From positions 558,001 to 622,000 of the forward strand of contig NZ_KQ954246.1 of NCBI RefSeq assembly GCF_001519075.1: a stretch of 64,000 nucleotides of DNA, read 5' to 3'. Position numbers and translations under genes: made by a program. The notes under the pieces were generated by a model, which worked only from the letters and a program-made list of their open reading frames with translations, was not told the DNA's origin and ran no database searches. Source of the stretch: Novosphingobium fuchskuhlense (GTDB lineage: Bacteria; Pseudomonadota; Alphaproteobacteria; Sphingomonadales; Sphingomonadaceae). Below are positions 10,609-20,059 of this stretch, piece after piece (within the stretch, counting starts at the first letter, position 1; every line of letters begins with the position of its first letter).

Positions 10609-11477
10609 GCGGCGCAGGGGCGGCAATCGCTGCGCTGATTGCCGCTGAAGGCCTCCCCGCCAGCTACCGCGCCACCATCGAAGCGCACTGGCGCCCGCTC
10701 GCCGCAGGGATCGCCGCGCGTGCGGTCGCGGCGGGCAGACCGCTCATCGTCGGCGTCAGCGGCTCGCAGGGGAGCGGCAAGAGCACGCTTTGCCGCATGC
10801 TGGAAGAGCTGCTGGCGGGCGAACACGGCCTTCACGCCGCCACGCTTTCGCTCGACGATCTCTACCTCACGCGGTCCGCACGTGCGGACCTCGCCCGCAC
10901 CGTCCATCCGCTCTTCGCCACGCGCGGCGTGCCCGGCACGCACGATGTCGCGCTAGGCCTTGCAGTGCTGGCGGGCGTGCGGGCAGGGCAGGCGGGCCCT
11001 GTCCTTCCGCGCTTCGACAAGGCGAGCGACGACCGAGCGCCGGAAAGCGCATGGCCGGCCTTTGCCGCCCCGGTCGATGTGCTTCTGTTCGAAGGCTGGT
11101 GCATGGGCGCGCGCCCGCAGGCCGAGGCAGATCTCGTCGCGCCCATCAACCGGCTGGAAGCGGAGGAGGATGCGCAAAGCATCTGGCGCGCCCATGTCAA
11201 CGCTGCGCTCGCCGGACCTTACCGCGCGCTGTTCGATGCGCCAGATGTGCTGGTCATGCTGCAGGCCCCCGGCTTCGATGCCGTCCTCGGCTGGCGGCAG
11301 TTGCAGGAAGCCAAGCTGCGCGCCCGCACCGGCGGCGGGATGTCGGACGCCCAGCTCGCCCGCTTCGTGATGCACTACGAACGCCTGACGCGGCACCTCC
11401 TCGCAGACCTTCCGCCGCGCGCCGATATCCTCATCCCGCTCGCCGCAGATCACACCATCGGCACGCCTCGCTATTAA
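10605..11477 (+). CDS. P-loop kinase of the D-glycerate 3-kinase type
   Basis: The 290-residue protein starts at a GTG overlapping the previous stop codon. It has a Walker A motif GSQGSGKST at residues 53-61, then SLDDLYLTRSAR and LLFEGWCMGARP. These belong to the phosphoribulokinase/uridine-kinase-like family that includes plant-type D-glycerate 3-kinase, which makes 3-phosphoglycerate from ATP and glycerate. The C-terminal block GGGMSDAQLARFVMHYERLTRHLL is typical of that family. Pantothenate kinase is a more distant alternative. It is coupled to the ferritin-like gene. Confidence 0.75.
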   Translation: MSGAGAAIAALIAAEGLPASYRATIEAHWRPLAAGIAARAVAAGRPLIVGVSGSQGSGKSTLCRMLEELLAGEHGLHAATLSLDDLYLTRSARADLARTVHPLFATRGVPGTHDVALGLAVLAGVRAGQAGPVLPRFDKASDDRAPESAWPAFAAPVDVLLFEGWCMGARPQAEADLVAPINRLEAEEDAQSIWRAHVNAALAGPYRALFDAPDVLVMLQAPGFDAVLGWRQLQEAKLRARTGGGMSDAQLARFVMHYERLTRHLLADLPPRADILIPLAADHTIGTPRY

Positions 11478-11479
11478 GC

Positions 11480-11516
11480 TCTCTCCCCTTCAGGGGAGAG
11501 GGTTGGGAGAGGGGAA
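11480..11516. repeat. Dispersed C-rich/G-rich palindromic element, copy A
   Basis: CTCTCCCC and GGGGAGAG form an eight-base stem around TTCA, followed by GGTTGGGAGAGGGG. The right half (22 bases) is repeated exactly at 47987-48008. It lies just after the glycerate-kinase-like gene and could help end transcription. Confidence 0.7.
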
Positions 11517-11663
11517 TAACCAGATTCCATTTTCCTACATGCATCCGCTTGTGGCAGGTTCCCCATCTGCTCTTTGAATCGTCAAGCCTTTGAAAGAAAA
11601 TGATAAAACCGGATCGGATTTTTCGCTCAGGACTGTGTCAACAGTGTCAACCTGCGTTGGAAT

Positions 11664-13829
11664 TCAGACGAAGGAATAGGGGTCGATATCGACCGCCACG
11701 CGTACCCCCGGCGGCATTCTGAGCGGGGCCAGCCAGGTGCGGATCAGCTTCTGCACTTCGGCGGAGCGGCGTGCCGCGATCAGTAGGCGGTAGCGGTGCC
11801 GTCCGCGCAGCAACGAAAGCGGAGCCGGGGCGGGGCCAAGGATGAGGACGCCGGGCTCGTCAGGCCGGGTGCCGCCGATGGCGCGGGCCGCCTCGCGCGC
11901 TTCGGCCTCGTCCTCGCTCGAGACGATGATCGCCGCCCACCGCCCGAACGGCGGCGCCCCGGCCTCGCGCCGCGCCTCGGTCTCGGCGGCGTAGAACGCG
12001 TCGCGCTCGCCGCTTGCCAGCGCGGCGATCACCGCGGCCTTGGGGTGGCGCGTCTGGATCAGCACGGCTCCCGCCTTGGCCCCGCGGCCCGCGCGGCCGG
12101 CAACTTGCGCGATCTGCTGGTAGGTGCGTTCGGCGGCGCGCAGGTCCCCGCCATCGAGCCCCATGTCGGCATCGACTACGCCGACCAGCGTCAGCTCGGG
12201 AAAGTGGAACCCCTTGGTGACGAGCTGCGTACCGACGATCACGTCGATCGCTTTCGCCTCAGCCTGCGCTACGAACTCGGCGGCGGCGGCAGGGCTTGCC
12301 AGCGTATCGGACGTGACGACCGCCACCCGCGCGCCGGGCAGCAGTTCACCCACTTCGTCGGCGATGCGCTCCACACCCGGCCCGCAGGCGACAAGGCAAT
12401 CGGGCTCGCCGCATTCCGGGCAGACCGGCGGGGGCGGCACTTCATGCCCGCAGTGGTGGCAGGCGAGGCGCTGCGAGAGCCTGTGCTCGACCAGCCAGGC
12501 CGAGCAGTTGGGGCACTTGAAGCGGAAGCCGCAGTGGCGGCACAGCGTGAGCGGCGCATAGCCCCGCCGGTTGAGGAACAGGAGGCTCTGCTCGCCCTTG
12601 GCCAGCCGGTCCGCCAGGGCCTCCACCAGCGGCGGCGCCAGCCAGCGCCCGCGCGGCGGCTGCATTTCGGTGAGGTTGACGATCTCGATCTTCGGCAGCG
12701 TCGCCCCGCCGAAGCGGCTTGGCAGCACCAGCCGCCTGTAGCGCCCGGCCTCGGCCATCTGCAGGCTTTCGAGCGCCGGCGTCGCGCTGGCCAGCACGAC
12801 AGGCACTTGCTCGAAGTGTCCGCGCATCACCGCCACATCGCGCGCGTTGTAGCGCACACCGTCGTCCTGCTTGAACGCCACCTCGTGCGCTTCGTCGACC
12901 ACCACCAGCCCGAGATCGGCAAACGGAAGGAACAGCGCGGACCGCGCGCCGACCACCACTTTCGCGCCGCCGAACGCCACCTGCCGCCACGCCCGCCGCC
13001 GCTCCGAAGCCTTGAGCGAGGAATGCCAGGTGACCGGCGCCACCCCGAAGCGCGCCTCGAACCGCCCGAGGAACGCTGCCGTCAGCGCGATTTCCGGCAG
13101 CAGCACCAGCACCTGCCGCCCCGCCTCCAGCGCCGCCGCCACGGCTTCGAAATAGGTCTCGGTCTTGCCCGAGCCGGTCACCCCGTCGAGCAGGAACGGC
13201 TGGAACGCATGGGCCGAGACCGCCGCCACCATCTCCGCCGCCGCTGCTGCCTGCTCGCCTTCAAGCGCCGGCTGGGCAAAGCGCGGATCGGGCTCCGGGT
13301 AAGGCCGGTCGCTGTCGACCAGCACGGCCTCCAGCAGCCCTTGCCCCAGCATGCCGCGCAGCACGGCTTCCGATACCCCTGCGATCTCCGCCAGCTCGCG
13401 CATTGTGGCCTGCTCGCCCTGCAGCAGATCGAGCGCCTGCAGCCGCTGCGGCGTCATCCGCGCCGGTTCCACGCCGGTGAGGCGGTATTCGGTGACGGTG
13501 CCGCCCCCTTTGAGCGCCGCACTGCTGGAGAGCGTCATGCGCGCCACGGCGGAGAGCGGCGCGAGATAGTAGTCGGCACACCAGCTTATCAGGCGCCTGA
13601 GCGGGGCAGGCAGCGGCGGCACCGGCAGCACTTCCAGCACCGCGCGCAGCTTGTGTGCCGGGTAGTCGTCGCCCGGCAGTTCGCCATCGTCCCACACCAC
13701 GCCGAGGATCTGCCTCGGCCCCAGCGGCAGCACCACCACGCTCCCCGCCGGCGCATCCATCCCCTCGGGCACGCGGTAGTCGAGCGCGCCGAGCGCGGCA
13801 TTGAAGACGAGGCAGCGGACGCGCGACAT
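11664..13829 (-). CDS. priA: Primosomal replication restart helicase PriA
   Basis: This 721-residue superfamily 2 3'-5' DNA helicase reloads the replisome at stalled forks. Walker A GVTGSGKT is at residues 216-223 and the DEAH box at 312-315. Eight zinc-binding cysteines in CxxC pairs are seen at about 430/433, 439/442, 457/460 and 470/473. The N-terminal DNA-binding domain begins RVRCLVFNAALGALDYRVPEG, which fixes the start near the ATG at 13829; an ATG three codons upstream (13838) is also possible. Length is typical. It is divergent from talC. There is an unusual 186-base spacer with a palindromic element after its 3' neighbour. Confidence 0.96.
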   Translation of the reverse strand: MSRVRCLVFNAALGALDYRVPEGMDAPAGSVVVLPLGPRQILGVVWDDGELPGDDYPAHKLRAVLEVLPVPPLPAPLRRLISWCADYYLAPLSAVARMTLSSSAALKGGGTVTEYRLTGVEPARMTPQRLQALDLLQGEQATMRELAEIAGVSEAVLRGMLGQGLLEAVLVDSDRPYPEPDPRFAQPALEGEQAAAAAEMVAAVSAHAFQPFLLDGVTGSGKTETYFEAVAAALEAGRQVLVLLPEIALTAAFLGRFEARFGVAPVTWHSSLKASERRRAWRQVAFGGAKVVVGARSALFLPFADLGLVVVDEAHEVAFKQDDGVRYNARDVAVMRGHFEQVPVVLASATPALESLQMAEAGRYRRLVLPSRFGGATLPKIEIVNLTEMQPPRGRWLAPPLVEALADRLAKGEQSLLFLNRRGYAPLTLCRHCGFRFKCPNCSAWLVEHRLSQRLACHHCGHEVPPPPVCPECGEPDCLVACGPGVERIADEVGELLPGARVAVVTSDTLASPAAAAEFVAQAEAKAIDVIVGTQLVTKGFHFPELTLVGVVDADMGLDGGDLRAAERTYQQIAQVAGRAGRGAKAGAVLIQTRHPKAAVIAALASGERDAFYAAETEARREAGAPPFGRWAAIIVSSEDEAEAREAARAIGGTRPDEPGVLILGPAPAPLSLLRGRHRYRLLIAARRSAEVQKLIRTWLAPLRMPPGVRVAVDIDPYSFV

Positions 13830-13961
13830 GGAACCCATCTAGGCACTCGCGCCCTTGGGGGCAAAGCCTCGCCGCCACCGGTCTGGGGAAGAATGACAGG
13901 CTACACAGCGCCCGCCCTCGCGCTATAGGGTTCGCAGAATCGCATACAGGATACGTCTCCC

Positions 13962-14615
13962 ATGAAGTTTTTCGTCGACACCGCCGACACTGCCGAGATT
14001 GCCGACCTTGCCTCCACCGGCCTGCTCGACGGCGTGACCACCAACCCCTCGCTCATCGCCAAGGCGGGCCGCGATTTCATCGAGGTGACGCGCGAGATCT
14101 GCGCCCTCACCAGCGGTCCGGTCTCGGCCGAAGTGGTCGCGCTCGATCACGCAGGCATGATGCGCGAGGCTGAAATCCTGCGGAAGATCGCCGACAACGT
14201 CTGCATCAAGGTGCCGCTGACGATCGACGGGCTCAAGACCTGCAAGGCGCTCACCAGTGAGGGCACGATGGTCAATGTCACGCTGTGCTTCTCGGCCAAT
14301 CAGGCGCTGCTCGCGGCCAAGGCCGGCGCGACCTTCGTCTCGCCTTTTGTGGGCCGGCACGACGATAACGGCTTCGACGGCATGGACCTTATCCGCGATA
14401 TCCGCCTGATCTACGACAACTACGCGTTCGGTACGGAAATCCTCGTCGCCTCGATCCGCCACGGCGTCCACGTTCTCGAAAGCGCCAAGATCGGCGCCGA
14501 CGTGATCACCGCGCCGCCCGCCGTCATCAAGGGCCTGTTCAAGCACGTCCTCACCGACAAGGGCATAGAGGGCTTCCTTGCGGACTGGGCCAAGACCGGC
14601 CAGACTATCGGCTGA
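13962..14615 (+). CDS. tal: Transaldolase-like fructose-6-phosphate aldolase
   Basis: The 217-residue protein belongs to the small TalC/FSA class of transaldolases. [24 protein letters not shown] and VCIKVPLT are the class signatures, and Lys83 in the last is the Schiff-base lysine. It should transfer dihydroxyacetone units between sugar phosphates in the pentose phosphate pathway. The short length separates it from the 310-residue classical transaldolase. The start ATG follows AGGA by nine bases. It is divergent from priA, with cobT 28 bases downstream on the same strand. Confidence 0.92.
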   Translation: MKFFVDTADTAEIADLASTGLLDGVTTNPSLIAKAGRDFIEVTREICALTSGPVSAEVVALDHAGMMREAEILRKIADNVCIKVPLTIDGLKTCKALTSEGTMVNVTLCFSANQALLAAKAGATFVSPFVGRHDDNGFDGMDLIRDIRLIYDNYAFGTEILVASIRHGVHVLESAKIGADVITAPPAVIKGLFKHVLTDKGIEGFLADWAKTGQTIG

Positions 14616-14643
14616 AACCCAATCCGACGGATGCAGACAGACC

Positions 14644-16464
14644 TTGCCTGACGAAAGCCCCCTCGACCAGTTCCGCTCGGTTCTCGCCGGCACCGCGCGC
14701 GCGGTGGCCGAAGTGCCCGAACTCGAAGTCGCCTGGACCGCCGACGGGCCGAGCCAGACGGGAACGAACCTGCGTCTGCCTATGCCGGGGAGGGCGCTGC
14801 CCGCTGCACAAGTGGCCGAAGCGCGCGGCTTTGCCGATGGCATGGCGCTGAAGCTGCGCCTGCATAACGAGGCGATGCATGGCCGCGCCGCACCGATCGA
14901 ACCTCTGGCGCGCGCCTGCTATGATGCGATCGAGCAGGTGCGCTACGAGGCGCTGGGTTCGGATGGCTATGCCGGTATCCGCGGCAACCTCGATGCCGCG
15001 ACGACGGTGCGGATCGCTTCCGACCCGATCACCCGTGCGATCCGGCCGGAAGACGTGCCGCTGCCCACCGCGCTCGCCATGCTGCTGCGCGAAAAGCTCA
15101 CCGGGCAGGCCGTGCCCGAGGCCGCGCAAGTCGGCACCGCGATGGTGCGCAGCTGGATCGAGGCCCGCGCCGGGGCCGATCTTGAAGGGCTCGCCGATCT
15201 GATGGGCGACCAGAAGGCGTTTCAGAGCCTCGCGCTCGAAATGCTCGGCCACCTCGATCTGACCAAGTCTCCCGACGAGGCCGATGACGGCGGCGACGAA
15301 GACGAGGGCGAGCAGGCGGACGATCAGGCCGAGGACCAGCCCGATGCCTCAGACGACGGCGCTGAACAGCAGCCGAGCGAAGTGGCGGGCGAGACCACCG
15401 AAGGCGACGAGCAAGGCGAGGATCAGGAGCAGACCGAGGCTTCGGACGAGGACGCCGATGCCGACATGGCCGACGAGGGCGAGGAGGGCATGCTCCCCAC
15501 GCGCCCCAATCGCCCTTGGACCGATCTCCCGGAAAGCTGGGAATACAAGGCCTATACCACCCAGTACGACGAAGTGGTCTCCGCCACCGAGCTGTGCGAC
15601 GAGGAGGAGCTCACCCGCCTGCGCGCCTATCTCGATGCGCAGCTGAAGGGCCTGCAGGGCATCGTCACGCGCCTTGCCAACCGCCTGCAGCGCCGCCTCA
15701 TGGCGCAGCAGAACCGATCGTGGGATTTCGATCAGGAGGAAGGCCTGCTCGATGCCGCGCGCCTCGCCCGCGTCGTCATCTCGCCCGGACATTCGCTGTC
15801 GTACAAGATCGAGCGCGACGTCGAGTTCAAGGACACCGTCGTCACCTTGCTGATCGACAATTCGGGCTCGATGCGCGGGCGGCCCATCTCGATTGCCGCG
15901 ATCAGCGCGGACATCATGGCGCGCACGCTGGAGCGCTGCGGGGTGAAGACCGAAGTGCTGGGCTTCACCACCCGTGCGTGGAAGGGCGGCCAATCGCGCG
16001 AGGCATGGCTTTCGGGTGGCAAGCCCGCACATCCGGGCCGCCTCAACGACCTGCGCCATATCATCTACAAGAAGGCGGACGAGCCTTGGCGCCGGGCGCG
16101 CAAGAACCTTGGCCTGATGATGCGCGAAGGCCTGCTCAAGGAAAACATCGACGGCGAGGCGCTGCTCTGGGCGCACACGCGGCTGCTGGCGCGGCCCGAG
16201 GACCGCCGCATCCTCATGGTCATCTCGGACGGCGCGCCGGTCGACGATTCGACGCTCTCGGTGAACTCCGCCGGGTATCTCGAGCAGCACCTGCGCCGCG
16301 TGATCGACTGGATCGAGAAGCAGTCGCCTGTTCAGCTTGTCGCCATCGGCATCGGGCACGATGTGACGCGCTACTATCGCCGTGCCGTCACGATCATGGA
16401 TGTCGAGCAGTTGGGCGGCACGATGGTCGAGCAGTTGGCGGGCCTGTTTGAAGACGACGACTGA
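14644..16464 (+). CDS. cobT: Aerobic cobaltochelatase subunit CobT
   Basis: The 606-residue protein is one of three subunits that insert cobalt into hydrogenobyrinic acid diamide in aerobic cobalamin synthesis. The N-terminal helical domain (to about 205) is followed by a long acidic linker of about 75 residues (about 209-283) and a C-terminal von Willebrand A domain with the MIDAS motif DNSGSM at 405-410. Start: sequence similarity begins at a TTG (14644) in a context without a strong ribosome site; the open frame continues 22 codons upstream into talC. No cobS or cobN is adjacent. The gene could be co-transcribed with talC. Confidence 0.9.
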   Translation: MPDESPLDQFRSVLAGTARAVAEVPELEVAWTADGPSQTGTNLRLPMPGRALPAAQVAEARGFADGMALKLRLHNEAMHGRAAPIEPLARACYDAIEQVRYEALGSDGYAGIRGNLDAATTVRIASDPITRAIRPEDVPLPTALAMLLREKLTGQAVPEAAQVGTAMVRSWIEARAGADLEGLADLMGDQKAFQSLALEMLGHLDLTKSPDEADDGGDEDEGEQADDQAEDQPDASDDGAEQQPSEVAGETTEGDEQGEDQEQTEASDEDADADMADEGEEGMLPTRPNRPWTDLPESWEYKAYTTQYDEVVSATELCDEEELTRLRAYLDAQLKGLQGIVTRLANRLQRRLMAQQNRSWDFDQEEGLLDAARLARVVISPGHSLSYKIERDVEFKDTVVTLLIDNSGSMRGRPISIAAISADIMARTLERCGVKTEVLGFTTRAWKGGQSREAWLSGGKPAHPGRLNDLRHIIYKKADEPWRRARKNLGLMMREGLLKENIDGEALLWAHTRLLARPEDRRILMVISDGAPVDDSTLSVNSAGYLEQHLRRVIDWIEKQSPVQLVAIGIGHDVTRYYRRAVTIMDVEQLGGTMVEQLAGLFEDDD

Positions 16465-16489
16465 AAAATCTCAAATACTGGGGGAATTC

Positions 16490-17158
16490 ATGCCAATGGA
16501 TGTTGCCGAAGCCGTACTGTCGCGCCGTTCGATCCGCGTGTTCAAGGATACGCCGGTTCCGCTCGACGTGCTGCGCCGGGTGATGGATGCCGCGCGCTGG
16601 GCACCTTCGGGCTGCAACTTCCAGCCCTGGGAAGCGACCATCGTGACCGGCGAGCCGCTCAAGCAGCTGCAGGCGCAGATGGCGGTAACGCCGCCGCAGG
16701 ACCCGCGCGAATACAGCTGGGACGATCCCGAGGTGATCCCCGAATGCAAGGCGCGGCTCCACGGTGTGGGCAAGGCGATGTACGCTGCGATGGGCATCGG
16801 CCGCGAGGATGTGGAAGCCCGCACCAAGTTTATGGGTGCCAACCTTGTCTCCTTCGGCGCGCCCGCCGTGCTGATGTGCTATTTCGACCGCCGCATGGGA
16901 CCGCCGCAGTGGTCGGACGTCGGCATGTGGCTGCAGACGGTGATGCTGCTGCTGCGCGGTGAGGGGCTGGACAGCTGCCCGCAGGAGTTCCTGTCCGTAT
17001 ACGCCAAGCTCATCAAGGAGTTCCTCGGCGTTTCGGATGAAACGCATATCTTCTTTTGCGGGATCGCCATCGGCTACCGCGAGGAAGAGTCCCCGGTTAA
17101 CAACTTCGAGCGCGAGCGTGAGCCGATCGACGGCAACGTGAAGTTCCTGGGCTTCTGA
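16490..17158 (+). CDS. Nitroreductase family FMN-dependent oxidoreductase
   Basis: This 222-residue flavoprotein has the nitroreductase signatures: SRRSIRVFKDTPVPLDVLRRVMDAARWAPS (FMN phosphate and ring contacts), NFQPWE, and the C-terminal GVSDETHIFFCGIAIGY. It would use NAD(P)H to reduce nitro compounds or quinones; the physiological substrate is not evident. The ATG at 16490 follows GGGGGAA at good spacing; an ATG two codons later is the alternative. It lies 25 bases after cobT on the same strand, possibly in the same transcript. A second family member is at 48648. Confidence 0.88.
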   Translation: MPMDVAEAVLSRRSIRVFKDTPVPLDVLRRVMDAARWAPSGCNFQPWEATIVTGEPLKQLQAQMAVTPPQDPREYSWDDPEVIPECKARLHGVGKAMYAAMGIGREDVEARTKFMGANLVSFGAPAVLMCYFDRRMGPPQWSDVGMWLQTVMLLLRGEGLDSCPQEFLSVYAKLIKEFLGVSDETHIFFCGIAIGYREEESPVNNFEREREPIDGNVKFLGF

Positions 17159-17233
17159 TGGGGTAAAGTGCGCTGCGGCATAGGCAGCAGCGCACAAGGC
17201 CGCTAATCACCTGCACAGAGCAGGGGGTGGGCG

Positions 17234-19282
17234 ATGCCTGATTCCAGAGGATCTTCGGCACAGGCGGTGCAGCAGGGCCTGCGCCAGCTCGGCTGGCAGC
17301 GCCTGCTCGTGGCAGCGCTGCTGGTTGCGTTGGCGACCTATACCGCGCTGCGCAGCTGGCAATTGCCGCTCCTCAGCGCTGCCGAAAACACGCTCTACGA
17401 TGTCCGCGCCGCCGGCTTTGCCCCGCGTACCGATACCGACAAGCGCATCGTCCTGGTCGTCTATACCGACGAGACCAACCGCAAGACCGGGCAGATCTCG
17501 CCGGTGGACCGCACGGTGCTGGCGCAGGCGCTGGCGCAGATCGAAGGCCTCAAGCAGACGGGGGAGGGCGCCAAGGGCATCGGCATCGACGTGCTGATGG
17601 ACAGCGTGCAGGACGATGACCCGCTGCTGCAAGCCGCACTGCGCGGCATGACGACGCCGGTCTACCTCGCCTTTGCCAGCAACCGCACCAATCCCGAGGC
17701 GATCACCTGGGAGCAGGAGCAGGACCTCCGGCGCTATATCGCGGCGGTCCGCACCGATACGACCAAGCCCGCCAGCATTCTCCTCGTTACCGACAGTGAT
17801 GGCGCCGCGCGGCGCTGGCCGCGCCGCTATCCGGGTCTGCCGCCGCTCCTCTCCGAGGCGCTGACGCAAGGGACGAGCGATGCCGCGCCGCAATTTGCCG
17901 GGTTCACCGGGCCGATCCGCTACCGCCTGCCGACCGCGAAGGACCGGCCGGTGTTCGAGAAGATCCCCATCGATCTCCTCGCCGATCCCGCCACCGCGCC
18001 GCTCGTCGCCGATACGATCCGCGGGCGCTATGTGCTGATCGGCGGCGATTTTGCCGATTTCGACCAGTTCGATACGCCTTTCACCCGCACCGGTCTCTCC
18101 GCCGATCCGCGCGGGGGGCAATCGCGGATGATCGGGGTGGAAGTGCACGCCGCGATGCTGGCGCAGTTGCTCGACAAGGCGCTCCCGCGCAGCGTGCCGG
18201 GCTGGGCGGAGGCCCTGGGCGCCGTGCTTGCGGTGCTGCTCGGCATGGTGACGGCCGCGCTGCGGGCGCGGCCCTGGCAGCTTGCGCTGGGTGTTGCCGT
18301 GCAGATCGCGGTGTTTGCCGCATGTCCGTTGCTCGTCGCGCAGGCGGGCTTCGACACGCTCGGTTTTCCCGCTGTCGGCTGGCCCGCCGGGTGGCTGATC
18401 GCCTATGTCGCGGTGAGTTCCGCCCTGCGCGCGATCAACGCGGCGCAGCGCGAGTTCGCGCAAGGCGCGCTGGGCAAGTACCTGCCGCGCTCGGTCGCCA
18501 GTGAAATCCTGCGCAATCCGGAGCGGCTGCGCCTCCACGGGGAGAAGCGCGAAATCTTCTGCCTGTTCAGCGATCTCGAAGGCTTCACCAAGCTGACCCA
18601 CGCGGTCGAACCGGAAATGATCGCGCGGCTGCTCAACGATTATCTCGACAGGCTTTCGGCGGTCGTGCTCGAACACGGCGGCACGCTCGACAAGTTTGTC
18701 GGCGATGCGGTCGTCGCGTTCTGGGGCGCGCCGATCGCCTATCCCGATGATGGCGCGCGCGCGGTCAAGGCTGCCATCGCCATGTACCAGGCGGGCGAGG
18801 ACTTCCGCCGCAGTGCCCCCGCCGGTGTCCCGCCGATCGGCCGCACCCGCGTCGGCGTCCATTTCGGCGAAGCAATCGTGGGCAATTTCGGCGGCGACGG
18901 GCGCATCCAGTATACCGCATTGGGCGATGCGATGAACACGGCGGCACGGCTGGAAAGCGCGAACAAGCCGCTCGATACGACGATCCTCGTCAGCCGGGAG
19001 GCGATGGAGCGCTCCGGCCTCGACGGCTTCCGCCCGATGGGCAAGGTCGGCTTGCGCGGGCGTGCCACGCCGGTCGAGGTCTTCGAGCCCGTGCCCGAGG
19101 GCGCGCCCGACGCGCACACGCTTGCAGAGGACCTGGTGGCCGCGCATGCTGCGGGAAATCGCGCGGCTGTGCAGGCGCTCACAGCGCGAATCGAGGCAGG
19201 CAGCCACAAGGATCCCGCGCTGGCCAATCTGGCGCGCCGCCTTGCGGAACTGGATGATGGAGAAAGCTATGTCCTTGGCTAG
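17234..19282 (+). CDS. CHASE2-domain adenylate/guanylate cyclase
   Basis: The 682-residue sensor has an N-terminal membrane helix (about 24-42), a periplasmic CHASE2 domain (about 45-310), three more helices (about 318-400) and a class III nucleotide cyclase domain (about 438-620). The metal-binding aspartates are seen in FSDLEGFT (about 445) and GDAVVAFWG (about 490), and ALGDAMNTAARLE follows. It should turn an unknown extracytoplasmic signal into cAMP or cGMP. Its last 14 bases overlap the following gene, which encodes an exported protein. The start ATG lies close behind AGGGGGTGGGCG. Confidence 0.9.
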   Translation: MPDSRGSSAQAVQQGLRQLGWQRLLVAALLVALATYTALRSWQLPLLSAAENTLYDVRAAGFAPRTDTDKRIVLVVYTDETNRKTGQISPVDRTVLAQALAQIEGLKQTGEGAKGIGIDVLMDSVQDDDPLLQAALRGMTTPVYLAFASNRTNPEAITWEQEQDLRRYIAAVRTDTTKPASILLVTDSDGAARRWPRRYPGLPPLLSEALTQGTSDAAPQFAGFTGPIRYRLPTAKDRPVFEKIPIDLLADPATAPLVADTIRGRYVLIGGDFADFDQFDTPFTRTGLSADPRGGQSRMIGVEVHAAMLAQLLDKALPRSVPGWAEALGAVLAVLLGMVTAALRARPWQLALGVAVQIAVFAACPLLVAQAGFDTLGFPAVGWPAGWLIAYVAVSSALRAINAAQREFAQGALGKYLPRSVASEILRNPERLRLHGEKREIFCLFSDLEGFTKLTHAVEPEMIARLLNDYLDRLSAVVLEHGGTLDKFVGDAVVAFWGAPIAYPDDGARAVKAAIAMYQAGEDFRRSAPAGVPPIGRTRVGVHFGEAIVGNFGGDGRIQYTALGDAMNTAARLESANKPLDTTILVSREAMERSGLDGFRPMGKVGLRGRATPVEVFEPVPEGAPDAHTLAEDLVAAHAAGNRAAVQALTARIEAGSHKDPALANLARRLAELDDGESYVLG

Positions 19283-20012
19283 TCGCACCCTTGCTGCAGC
19301 AACGCTGATCGCGATGAGCATCGGCTGGAGCGTTGTGGCCCATGCGCAGGCCGTTGTGATCCGCTCGACCGGGCCCTCGGCGGCGGTCTATCCGATGGGG
19401 CGCAAGCTGCCCGCAGGCGCGGCGGTCACGCTCAAGGCGGGCGATTCTGTCACGGTGATCGACCAGGCCGGCTCGCGCGTCCTCTCCGGCCCCGGGTCTT
19501 TCCGCATGGACAATGCCGTCAACCGCGATGCCGCGGGCGGCGCGAACACCGCGCTTGCCGCGCTCATCGCGCGGGGCGGCGCGCGCACGCGCACCGGGGC
19601 CGTCCGCGGCGATACCGAAGTGCCGACCGAAGCCGTCCGTCCGGACAACGTCTGGTATGTCGACGTCAGCCGGGGCGGCACCGTGTGCATCGCGGACCCG
19701 GCGCAAGTCGTGCTGTGGCGGCCCAACCGCGCCGAGACGGGCAACGGCACGCTCTATGGCGCGGACAATACGCCCGCCGAAGTCACCTTCCGCGCCGGCA
19801 GCGCGATCAAGCTCTGGCCGATTGCCACCATGCCGGTGGTCGATGGGCAGACCTATCGCTTCACCAGCCCGGTAGGCCAGACGGTCAAGATCACCACGCG
19901 GCTGCTGGCGGACGTGCCGGAAGATCCCGTGGCCGTCGCCGCGCTGCTGGCGGAGAAGGGCTGCACCGCGCAGATCGACGTGCTGGCGAACGCCCCGGCG
20001 GCGGCGGAGTGA
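19269..20012 (+). CDS. Exported protein coupled to the cyclase, possibly FecR-like
   Basis: The 247-residue protein starts at the ATG at 19269, which has GGAGA six bases upstream, within the last codons of the cyclase gene. An ATG four codons earlier is less well placed. Residues 1-28 are a signal peptide (ending AHAQA). The next 50 residues, including PMGRKLPAGAAVTLKAGDSVTVIDQAGSR, read like the short strand-rich repeats of FecR-type periplasmic domains, but similarity by eye is weak. Overlap with the CHASE2 cyclase suggests it supplies or modifies the signal that the CHASE2 domain senses. Confidence 0.7.
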   Translation: MSLASRTLAAATLIAMSIGWSVVAHAQAVVIRSTGPSAAVYPMGRKLPAGAAVTLKAGDSVTVIDQAGSRVLSGPGSFRMDNAVNRDAAGGANTALAALIARGGARTRTGAVRGDTEVPTEAVRPDNVWYVDVSRGGTVCIADPAQVVLWRPNRAETGNGTLYGADNTPAEVTFRAGSAIKLWPIATMPVVDGQTYRFTSPVGQTVKITTRLLADVPEDPVAVAALLAEKGCTAQIDVLANAPAAAE

Positions 20013-20059
20013 ACTGTCGCGCTTGACCCGGCAAGGCGCAGGCTGGCAGAGCGCGGGGC

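Noticed and set aside
19062..19268. Longer version of the exported protein starting inside the cyclase gene
   Set aside because: The added 69 residues are Arg-rich shadow of the cyclase frame; the signal peptide begins at 19269.
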